This document shows, piece by piece, positions 56,494 to 64,000 of a stretch of 64,000 nt of DNA (its first letter is position 1; every line of letters begins with the position of its first letter). Source of the DNA: Phytohalomonas tamaricis (GTDB lineage: Bacteria > Pseudomonadota > Gammaproteobacteria > Pseudomonadales > Halomonadaceae); the NCBI RefSeq assembly GCF_003012345.1, contig NZ_PVRV01000020.1, forward strand, positions 124,001 to 188,000, written 5' to 3'. Below the pieces are notes generated by a model. The model was not told the origin of the DNA. It searched no databases and saw only the letters and a list, made by a program, of their open reading frames with translations. The position numbers and the translations under genes are program-made.

Positions 56494-56664
56494 AGTCTCG
56501 CCCAAATATCAGATCTGATTCTGCCAAGTAATCCGGGATTGACAGGCTCCATTATCATGATGCCCGTACAGCTGGGTGTGTTCGCTGCGCCCCTCTATTT
56601 CTTTTTAGGATCAGATGTTTGTATCGATGGTCCACACACGGCGAACCCGTAAAAAGTCGGGGGT

Positions 56665-56693
56665 ATTATAAGGATGGAGCTGGTGAAAAACCA
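56665..56693 (-). promoter_or_regulatory. Possible nqr operon promoter
   Basis: TATAAT on the minus strand (56670-56665) with a weak -35 (TGGTTT, 56693-56688) 17 bases upstream. It implies a leader of about 165 bases before nqrA. Tentative. Confidence 0.4.
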
Positions 56694-56725
56694 CACGAGT
56701 ACTATGAGAACGTTTATAAAGCCAT

Positions 56726-56751
56726 GCGCATTCGACTAAAGTCGAACACGC
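56726..56751 (-). terminator. Hairpin between gap and nqrA
   Basis: A 12-bp stem with two wobble pairs (56726-56737 with 56740-56751), 20 bases after the gap stop. It is followed by only a mildly T-rich stretch on the minus strand. Probably terminates gap. Confidence 0.5.
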
Positions 56752-56770
56752 ATGACCATTTTACTACTGA

Positions 56771-58222
56771 TTAGCTGTCTTCGGGCAACGACAGAAAAGT
56801 CACCCCCGACATATGTTGAACAAGACGAACAACCTGACAACTGTAACCGAACTCATTGTCGTACCAGACATAGACAACGACCTGCTTGCCGTCAGCAATG
56901 GTGGCCTCACCATCAACAATCCCTGCATGACGATTGCCCACGAAGTCCGAAGACACTACCTCCGGGGAGCACACGTAGTCTATCTGGCGGCGAAGCGAAG
57001 AGCCTACTGCCATTTCGCGAAGATAGGCATTAAGCGCATCACGATCGGTCGGGGTAGTGAGCGTTAGGTTCAGGATAGCCATCGACACGTTGGGTGTCGG
57101 TACACGAATGGCATTGCCGGTCAGCTTGCCCGCCATTTCAGGCAACGCCTTGGCAACAGCTTTGGCAGCCCCCGTTTCCGTCAACACCATATTCAGTGCC
57201 GCGCTACGCCCGCGACGATCACCCTTGTGATAGTTATCGATCAGATTCTGGTCATTGGTGTAAGAGTGTACCGTTTCGACATGACCATGCTCGATACCAA
57301 AGCGGTCGCTTATCGCCTTGAGAACCGGCGTGATGGCATTGGTGGTACATGAGGCCGCCGATAGAATCTTATCGTTATCAGTAATCTTGCCCTGATTGAT
57401 ACCGCTGACGATATTTTTAATGTTGCCTTTACCCGGCGCCGTCAGTAGTACCTTTTTTACCCCTTTGGACTTCAAGTGTTGCGAAAGTCCCTCTTCGTCA
57501 CGCCATTTCCCTGTGTTATCGACGACGATGGCATCACTGATGCCATAAGCGGTGTAATCGATCTGATCAGGCGCATCAGCATTAATGATCTGAATGTAAT
57601 TACCGTTGGCGATCAGAGCATTATTGTCTTCATCAAGCGTAATGGTGCCTTGAAATGGACCATGTACCGAGTCGCGCCGTAATAGGCTGGCGCGTTTTAC
57701 CAAGTCAGCACTTTGCCCACGAACTACGATCGCACGTAACCGCAGCAGATTACCGCCGCCACTTTTTTCAATCAGAATGCGTGCCAGCAAACGACCGATA
57801 CGGCCAAAACCGTAGAGCACAACGTCTTGGTGATTGCTGTCGTCAGGATGCGCCTTGTGCCGACCGATAATCGATGCAAGTGCTTCTTTCAAAAAGGCCG
57901 CGGGATCATTGTTTCCTGAGCGTTTGAACGCTACAGCCAACTTGCCGAGATCGATATGGGCCGGCCCGGGAGACAGCTCGGTCAGCGCTTTGACTAAAGG
58001 CAACGTATCGTGAACGGTGAGCTCTATGTTCTCTATCTTGCGAACGTAGCGATGGTCTTTAAGAATGCGGATGACAGACTGTTTAAAAAGAGCACGCCCA
58101 TAAAGCAGTGGCACAATATTGTATTTTCGGTAGAGCTGACCAAGCAGTGGGACCATCTCTTCTGCTAGCGCCTCTTGCGCCTGCCATTGCTGGAAACATA
58201 CATCGCGCTTTTCTTGACTCAC
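56771..58222 (-). CDS. Glyceraldehyde-3-phosphate dehydrogenase, long form
   Basis: 483 residues, against about 330 for the common enzyme: an extra N-terminal part of ~130 residues, mostly helical, precedes the NAD-binding GFGRIG (138-143). The catalytic Cys292 lies in SAASCTTNAITPV and a catalytic His is expected in HSYTNDQN. Long GAPDHs of this kind lie next to mfd and nqr in Pseudomonas. The role of the extension is unknown. The start is GTG 58222 with AGGAAT eight bases upstream. The gene may act in glycolysis or gluconeogenesis; the direction cannot be told from sequence. Confidence 0.92.
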   Translation of the reverse strand: MSQEKRDVCFQQWQAQEALAEEMVPLLGQLYRKYNIVPLLYGRALFKQSVIRILKDHRYVRKIENIELTVHDTLPLVKALTELSPGPAHIDLGKLAVAFKRSGNNDPAAFLKEALASIIGRHKAHPDDSNHQDVVLYGFGRIGRLLARILIEKSGGGNLLRLRAIVVRGQSADLVKRASLLRRDSVHGPFQGTITLDEDNNALIANGNYIQIINADAPDQIDYTAYGISDAIVVDNTGKWRDEEGLSQHLKSKGVKKVLLTAPGKGNIKNIVSGINQGKITDNDKILSAASCTTNAITPVLKAISDRFGIEHGHVETVHSYTNDQNLIDNYHKGDRRGRSAALNMVLTETGAAKAVAKALPEMAGKLTGNAIRVPTPNVSMAILNLTLTTPTDRDALNAYLREMAVGSSLRRQIDYVCSPEVVSSDFVGNRHAGIVDGEATIADGKQVVVYVWYDNEFGYSCQVVRLVQHMSGVTFLSLPEDS

Positions 58223-58553
58223 GGGCTTATTCCTATACGGACTCTCGGTAGGTTAAACAGACGCAACCTCCGCGATGCTGGCCCATTATGTTAACGCTAT
58301 CTTTATCGATGGCACGTCATGACGATATGACGCCAGAAATGTGCCAGGACACAGCACGCAAGTTGCGCGTCTGGTACGGCAAGGCGGGGGCATTATGAGA
58401 ACAATGAATCGACAACGACAACGGCACTATGGTCGCAGCGCATGTAGCTCTACTACAAAAGGCGAATAATCTAAAGTTTAAGATGAGGTTGAAAATAGTC
58501 ATGAAGGCGACCGTAGCTGATCGCCTCGTTAGAAGAAACTTCAAGGCTGAAGT
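58223..58553. other. Intergenic region upstream of gap
   Basis: About 330 bases without a credible intact gene. An interrupted dyad (TGGCAC ... CGTCAT-6-ATGACG ... GTGCCA) spans 58310-58346 and contains the palindrome CGTCATGACG. It could be an operator for the divergent genes. The gap promoter must lie here, but none was convincing. Confidence 0.4.
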
Positions 58554-58751
58554 GATGCATTCAGCCTGCAAGACGTTGTGGCCTCGTGTCACGCTAAACG
58601 CTACTTTTTATCCCTCCGGGCACGTGTGGTGACCTTCGCCCCGAATGGCCCGGCAATGGATCAATACATCGTCATCCAGCTCACGGCGAATGGTCCCATA
58701 ACCCTTGGTACTCTTAAACGACTTCACCATGCATGTCGCTCTCGCTGGCAT
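58554..58751 (-). pseudogene. Decayed cold-shock (CspA-family) gene with internal stop
   Basis: A cold-shock domain can be read on the minus strand from ATG 58751. Segments KSTKGYGTIRRELDDDV, HCRAIRGEGH and, after a TAA at 58610-58608, KVAFSVTRGHNVLQAECI follow the order and spacing of a ~65-residue CspA protein. The stop replaces the Gln of the conserved EGQKV (CAA to TAA). Nucleic-acid-binding aromatics are also lost: KWF reads KSF, KGYGFI reads KGYGTI and VFVHY reads VLIHC. No intact product is expected. Confidence 0.82.
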
Positions 58752-58941
58752 GCTGTTTCGACGTCAAGGTTTGTTCTGCCTGATAATATCCATTATATCG
58801 TTTAAACCGTGGCATCACTTCTTGACTACAAGAAACTCAACAAGATAGCGACAATAAAATTTTCCATTGAAACCGAGCGTAACACCCCCCATCTTTTACT
58901 TATTCTTGCCACCTTGCGACACGGAACCCTTCAAACCGACC
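58752..58941. other. Region upstream of mfd
   Basis: About 190 bases. TTGACT at about 58822-58827 could be a -35, but the best -10 at the right distance (GATAGC) is poor. The mfd reading frame stays open back to a TTG at 58867, but this stretch does not look like Mfd N-terminus. Confidence 0.35.
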
Positions 58942-61900
58942 ATGCCCGTGCAAAGCTCACTCTATAGTCCGTTATTCCCGCCGGAACCCAACGCGATACG
59001 AGAAACCTGTTATTGGCAGCAACCGTCTGGTAGCGCTGGCGCACTCGCCTTGGCTTCTCTTGCTGCCAAGGCAGAATCGCCCCTTCTGGTAATTACGCCG
59101 GATACGGCAACGGCGCAACGGCTCGAAACCACACTGGCATTTTTCGGTACGCCATCCGCGCAGGTTCTCCCCTTTCCCGATTGGGAAACACTGCCATATG
59201 ACAGTTTCTCTCCTCATCAGGATATTGTTTCGACACGGTTGCGGACGCTGCGGCAATTACAAAATGGCGTTTCCGGCATAGTTCTGGTCTCCATCAACAC
59301 CTTGATGCAGCGCTTGCCGCCAACGGACTATGTGGCAGTACAGGCGCTTTCGCTCGAAACCGGCATGCGCATCGACCGAGAGAAATTCCGTGCCCAACTC
59401 CAACGGGCGGGCTACCGCGCTGTTGAAACGGTCTATGATCCCGGGGAATACACTTTCCGCGGTGCATTGATTGATCTTTATCCTGTCGGAAGTGAAGTAC
59501 CCCTGCGTATCGATCTATTCGATGACGAGATCGATACCCTACGCACCTTCGACCCTGATACTCAGCGCTCTCATGACAAGGTCGAGCGTATTGAATTATT
59601 ACCAGCGCATGAATATCCGCTGACCCCCGAAGCGATTGCGCAATTCCGCGAAGGGTTCGAAACCCTGTTTGACGTCGACCCACGCCAAAGCCCTCTTTAT
59701 CTGGATGCCCTAAAAGGTATCCCTTCGCCAGGACTTGAACAGTACTTGCCGCTATTTTTTGAACAGACGGCCACCTTGTTCGATCATATGGGGGCGGATA
59801 CCAGGGTTGCCCTACTACCGGGAGTCTTTGAGGCCGCCGAGGCACACTGGCGGTCGATTGAAAGCCGTTTCGAGAATCTCGGTGTCGATCCGACACGTCC
59901 ACTACTGCCACCGGTAAAGGTCTTCATACCGGCAGCAGAGCTGTTCGGTATCATCAATCGTCATCTGAGAGTGCAATGGCAACAAGAACCTACTGCGCAC
60001 ACTTACGCCTTTGCCACTCAAGCGCCTCCCGATGTTGCTATCGATGCACGCAGTACAGCACCGCTCAAACGTCTTGAAAGCTTTTTAAATAGTCATAGAG
60101 AGCTACGCATTCTGTTTGTCGCCGAATCCCGCGGCCGCCGTGAAGCGCTGATCGAAACGCTTGCACCTTTGCGATTGGAACTGCCCGAAATCGCAAGCTG
60201 GCATGATTTTCTCCAAGGTGAGATGCGGACTGCCATCACGGCCGGTGATGTCGATGCAGGCCTGTGGCTTGATGATCCCCATATGGTGATGATTACCGAG
60301 TCTGAACTGTATGGCGAAGTCGTCCGTCAAACCCGTCGCCGCGCCAAGGCAACCGATGATAATGAAATGGCTGTGCGCCACCTTTCTGAGCTCAAGCCAG
60401 GCGCTCCCGTGGTTCACTACACGCATGGTGTAGGACGTTACCTGGGCCTTGAAACAATATCGGCCGGTGGGCAGGCAGCAGAGTTTCTGTCACTTGAATA
60501 TGCCGACGGCGCTCGTCTCTACGTGCCTGTTGATAGCTTGCATCTGATTTCTCGCTATAGCGGCGCCAATGATGAACTGGCCCCCCTGCATAAGCTTGGC
60601 TCGGATCACTGGGACAAGGCCAAGCGTCGTGCGGCAGAAAAAGTACGCGATACCGCAGCCGAACTACTCGATGTCTATGCACGCCGTGAAGCGCGAGAAG
60701 GCTACGCTTGCGAACTGCCTGGCGAGGAATATGCCCGCTTTATCGCTCGCTTCCCGTTTGAGGAAACACCTGACCAGCGTATTGCTATCGAAGCGGTAAT
60801 TCATGACATGACATCACCCCAGCCCATGGACCGAGTCGTCTGTGGTGATGTTGGCTTCGGCAAGACGGAAGTAGCCATGCGTGCGGCATTTCTGGCGGTA
60901 CACTCGGGCCGCCAGGTCGCCGTACTGGTGCCTACCACGCTACTTGCACAGCAACATTACGATAACTTCCGGGACCGCTTCGCTGATACCGCTATCGATA
61001 TCGAGATCCTGTCACGCTTCAAGACCGGCAAGATTCAGTCACAGGCAATGGAGCGCATCAGCGATGGACGTGCCGATATCGTCATAGGCACGCACAAGAT
61101 GCTTGGTCGTGAGCTTGATTTTGCCAATCTAGGGCTGGTCATCATTGATGAGGAGCATCGTTTTGGGGTTGCGCAGAAGGAAAAATTCAAACAGCTACGC
61201 GCTGAAGTGGACATCCTTACGCTGACTGCGACACCGATTCCCCGTACGCTGTCGATGGCGATGAGCGGCATGCGCGACCTGTCCATCATTGCTACACCAC
61301 CGGCGCGGCGCCTGTCGGTCAAGACGTTTGTTCAGCAGCGTAATGAGGCCACCCTCAAGGAAGCGATCCTGCGCGAGTTACTCCGTGGCGGCCAGGTCTA
61401 TTACCTTCATAATGAGGTCAAGAGCATCGAAGCAAGCGCACAAAAAGTACGTGAGCTGGTGCCGGATGCCCGCGTCGGCGTCGCTCATGGTCAGATGCCC
61501 GAACGTTCACTCGAACGAGCGATGTCGGACTTCTACCATAAACGTTTCAATGTCCTGGTATGCTCTACCATTATCGAGACCGGTATTGACGTGCCAAGCG
61601 CCAACACCATCATTATCGAACGTGCAGACAAGTTCGGCCTCGCGCAGCTGCATCAGCTTCGCGGGCGTGTAGGTCGCTCGCACCATCAGGCCTACGCCTA
61701 CCTGCTCACGCCACCACCCAAGCAGATGACCACGGATGCGATAAAACGCCTTGAAGCGATTACACAATCCGATGACCTGGGAGCAGGTTTCACCTTGGCA
61801 AGTCATGATCTTGAAATTCGTGGCGCAGGTGAGCTGCTTGGTGAAGAGCAGAGCGGCCAGATTGAGACAATTGGCTACGGCTTGTACATGGAAATGCTCG

Positions 61901-62412
61901 ACCGTGCCGTCAAGGCCATTCGCGCCGGGAAAACGCCTAACATCGATGCTCCGCTGGATGAAGGCATCGAAGTCAGTCTTAACCTGCCGGCGTTGATTCC
62001 CGCAGATTACATGCATGACGTCCAGCAGCGACTTGTCATGTACAAGCGTATCGCCAACGCCAGTAACGAAGGTGAGCTTAGAGAGCTGCAGGTTGAATTG
62101 ATCGACCGCTTTGGTCTACTGCCCGAGCAGGTCAAACACCTGTTTAGGCAGACGAAACTACGTCAGCGCGCCACGCGTCTTGGCATTATTCGTCTTGAAG
62201 CCGGCGACACTCGCGGACGCATCCAGTTCGGTACACAGACTGATGTTGATCCCTTCACCCTTGTTCAACTGATTCAGAAGGACCCGACCCACTTCAAACT
62301 CGATGGTGCCGATACACTACGTTTCGAAGCTGACATGGCAACGCCGGAAGCACGCTTCAAGGCCATTGAACGGCTGCTCGATCGTCTCAATGAAAAAGCT
62401 AAGGCAGCGTGA
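58942..62412 (+). CDS. mfd: Transcription-repair coupling factor Mfd
   Basis: Removes RNA polymerase stalled at lesions and recruits UvrA. 1156 residues from the ATG at 58942 (E. coli Mfd has 1148). The order is a UvrB-homology region (~10-350), the RNA-polymerase-interacting domain around [19 protein letters not shown] (~488-506), and the RecG-like translocase with Walker [10 protein letters not shown] (~634-642), DEEH (~735-738) and TATPIPRTL, ending in the TRCF domain. An upstream TTG (58867) would add 25 unsupported residues. Intact and typical. Confidence 0.97.
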   Translation: MPVQSSLYSPLFPPEPNAIRETCYWQQPSGSAGALALASLAAKAESPLLVITPDTATAQRLETTLAFFGTPSAQVLPFPDWETLPYDSFSPHQDIVSTRLRTLRQLQNGVSGIVLVSINTLMQRLPPTDYVAVQALSLETGMRIDREKFRAQLQRAGYRAVETVYDPGEYTFRGALIDLYPVGSEVPLRIDLFDDEIDTLRTFDPDTQRSHDKVERIELLPAHEYPLTPEAIAQFREGFETLFDVDPRQSPLYLDALKGIPSPGLEQYLPLFFEQTATLFDHMGADTRVALLPGVFEAAEAHWRSIESRFENLGVDPTRPLLPPVKVFIPAAELFGIINRHLRVQWQQEPTAHTYAFATQAPPDVAIDARSTAPLKRLESFLNSHRELRILFVAESRGRREALIETLAPLRLELPEIASWHDFLQGEMRTAITAGDVDAGLWLDDPHMVMITESELYGEVVRQTRRRAKATDDNEMAVRHLSELKPGAPVVHYTHGVGRYLGLETISAGGQAAEFLSLEYADGARLYVPVDSLHLISRYSGANDELAPLHKLGSDHWDKAKRRAAEKVRDTAAELLDVYARREAREGYACELPGEEYARFIARFPFEETPDQRIAIEAVIHDMTSPQPMDRVVCGDVGFGKTEVAMRAAFLAVHSGRQVAVLVPTTLLAQQHYDNFRDRFADTAIDIEILSRFKTGKIQSQAMERISDGRADIVIGTHKMLGRELDFANLGLVIIDEEHRFGVAQKEKFKQLRAEVDILTLTATPIPRTLSMAMSGMRDLSIIATPPARRLSVKTFVQQRNEATLKEAILRELLRGGQVYYLHNEVKSIEASAQKVRELVPDARVGVAHGQMPERSLERAMSDFYHKRFNVLVCSTIIETGIDVPSANTIIIERADKFGLAQLHQLRGRVGRSHHQAYAYLLTPPPKQMTTDAIKRLEAITQSDDLGAGFTLASHDLEIRGAGELLGEEQSGQIETIGYGLYMEMLDRAVKAIRAGKTPNIDAPLDEGIEVSLNLPALIPADYMHDVQQRLVMYKRIANASNEGELRELQVELIDRFGLLPEQVKHLFRQTKLRQRATRLGIIRLEAGDTRGRIQFGTQTDVDPFTLVQLIQKDPTHFKLDGADTLRFEADMATPEARFKAIERLLDRLNEKAKAA

Positions 62413-62444
62413 GCAAATGCCGCGCTAGAAGCACATGCATCATC

Positions 62445-62474
62445 AAAGAGCCCGCCTATTGGCGGGCTCTTTTG
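62445..62474. terminator. Bidirectional terminator between mfd and mtiP
   Basis: AAAGAGCCCGCC (62445-62456) and GGCGGGCTCTTT (62461-62472) with loop TATT and flanking A and T runs. The GCCCGCC core also occurs in the rne/murB terminator. Confidence 0.92.
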
Positions 62475-62513
62475 CGTAAGCAATAGCGGATTCACGTTAT
62501 GCAGATGCAGTGA

Positions 62514-63266
<753 letters not shown>

Positions 63267-63295
63267 CTACTCCTTCACTCTGCTATCACAGGCAC

Positions 63296-63880
63296 TTAAA
63301 GGCCCTTGGGAGCAAAAATCCCCGGCGCGTTGCGCCAGTATCCCTTGTAATCCATACCGAAACCGAACACATAGCGGTCCTCGACATCAAGGCTGCAGAA
63401 ATCAGCTTTTAAGCCAGGCACGGCCTTACGGTTGTGGCGCTTATCAACCAGTACTGCCGTAGAGACGCTTTTCGCCCCCGCTTCCTTGCAATACTCAAGG
63501 ATCGCGGCCAGGGTCGCGCCTTCATCCAAGATGTCATCGACAATGACAACGTGGCGTCCTGCCATCGGCACTTCAGGGGAGACACGCCAGAACAGCTCCC
63601 CTCCGCGCAGACCGCCGCGATAGCGTGTGGCATGAAGATAATCGACTTCAAGGGGGAACCCGAGACGGGTTAAAAGATGCCCCGTGGTAATCAGTCCTCC
63701 GTTCATAACACAGTAAAATACCGGCAGTTTATCGCCGAGCTTGGCGGTAATCTCTTCGGCCATGCGATCCAGAGCGGTTTCGACAGCCGCCTGAGGCACC
63801 AGGCAGTCTGCCTGCTCCATCAAGGTGCGCATATCGAGATAGTGACGTTCATGATCGTGGGAAAGAGGTTTGTCAGGCAT
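63296..63880 (-). CDS. hpt: Hypoxanthine(-guanine) phosphoribosyltransferase
   Basis: Converts hypoxanthine (and guanine) with PRPP to IMP/GMP. 194 residues. The PRPP motif [13 protein letters not shown] (~103-115) and the [10 protein letters not shown] flexible-loop region are clear, as is the C-terminal [14 protein letters not shown] base-binding part. The ATG at 63880 is chosen by fit to the family; the long frame to 63991 overlaps the preceding gene. The gap to mtiP is 32 bases, so they probably share a transcript. Confidence 0.93.
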   Translation of the reverse strand: MPDKPLSHDHERHYLDMRTLMEQADCLVPQAAVETALDRMAEEITAKLGDKLPVFYCVMNGGLITTGHLLTRLGFPLEVDYLHATRYRGGLRGGELFWRVSPEVPMAGRHVVIVDDILDEGATLAAILEYCKEAGAKSVSTAVLVDKRHNRKAVPGLKADFCSLDVEDRYVFGFGMDYKGYWRNAPGIFAPKGL

Positions 63881-64000
63881 TAGTGTCTTGCTCTTGAGAA
63901 TTTGGGTCGTCGGCTGGCCCGCCACGCGGGCGAGGAGCATCATCCGGTTCATGCCCATGCGCCTGTTCATCCTGTGATGGCGATCTTTCATCGTCCTGAT
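63873..64000 (-). CDS. 3' end of an upstream gene (acidic C-terminal tail, possibly nagZ)
   Basis: A frame open from the right edge of the window ends at TGA 63873-63875, overlapping the hpt start by 8 bases. The ~42 visible residues are hydrophilic and low-complexity (Q, D, E, P, H-rich; ending SQEQDTNA). This could be the tail of nagZ, which follows mtiP in Pseudomonas, but nothing in the tail itself proves it. Confidence 0.4.
   Translation of the reverse strand, partial: QDDERSPSQDEQAHGHEPDDAPRPRGGPADDPNSQEQDTNA

Noticed and set aside
58317-58592. 91-codon minus-strand ORF downstream of the cold-shock remnant
   Set aside because: Its first residues are the tail of the decayed cold-shock frame; the rest has no protein-like pattern, so it was included only as part of the pseudogene context.
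59294-59911. 205-codon minus-strand ORF
   Set aside because: Antisense shadow of mfd with biased composition only.
33114-62474. Shared GCCCGCC-loop-GGCGGGC hairpins at 33114-33143 and 62445-62474 as a possible dispersed repeat
   Set aside because: Both are in the right place for bidirectional terminators with A/T flanks, and G+C-rich terminator stems often look alike.

Overview
The window comes from a gammaproteobacterial chromosome, probably of the Halomonadaceae/Oceanospirillales type. Gene order matches the Pseudomonas-like core block (ETF genes, tmk-holB-pilZ-tatD, mltG-pabC-fabF-acpP-fabG-fabD-plsX-rpmF-yceD, sppA-HAD-rluC/rne, murB-ptp-kdsB-ycaR-lpxK-msbA-exbD-exbB-comEC, lol genes, sthA, nqr, gap, mfd, mtiP). 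A six-gene TonB2-type cluster, a Tus homologue and moderate G+C content point away from Pseudomonas itself. The exact genus is an inference. No rRNA, tRNA, CRISPR array, phage or intact insertion sequence was seen.

Layout. 1-2240: 3' part of rhlB, a small basic ORF and xthA. 2242-7388 (minus): a DUF3450 / TtpC-like / ExbB / ExbD / TonB / TPR cluster with a Fur-box-like site at its head. 7886-11586: etfBA, with the ETF:ubiquinone oxidoreductase gene divergent. 11670-15297: sseA, a UvrD-type helicase and DUF1285. 15338-25548: tatD, pilZ, holB, tmk, mltG, pabC and the fatty-acid/phospholipid block from fabF to yceD. 25720-33074: yceF, sppA, a HAD phosphatase, rluC and rne with a long leader. 33188-41823: nine minus-strand genes from comEC to murB, mostly for LPS and peptidoglycan precursors. 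41892-47817: DUF2062, lolD and one lolC-like permease, aguA-aguB, tus and yrhK. 47875-56493: sthA, nqrM, a broken apbE and nqrA-F. 56771-64000: a long GAPDH, a decayed cold-shock gene, mfd, mtiP, hpt and the end of one further gene.

How the genes work together. One block builds acyl-ACP (FabD, FabG, FabF, AcpP) and feeds phospholipid synthesis (PlsX) and lipid A (KdsB, LpxK, MsbA). Lol proteins, MurB, MltG and the two ExbBD pairs serve the rest of the envelope. Na+-NQR, ETF/ETF-QO and SthA handle redox balance. AguAB makes putrescine, and MtiP with Hpt could recycle the methylthio-nucleoside by-product of polyamine synthesis.

Most of the window is ordinary core genome. I found no convincing undescribed system. 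The observations most worth a second look are a degenerate, frameshifted apbE beside intact NqrB/NqrC flavinylation motifs; a previously unlabelled cold-shock pseudogene between gap and mfd; a Tus protein outside the enterics with a weak Ter-like sequence upstream; and a consensus promoter that would give yceD an essentially leaderless transcript.
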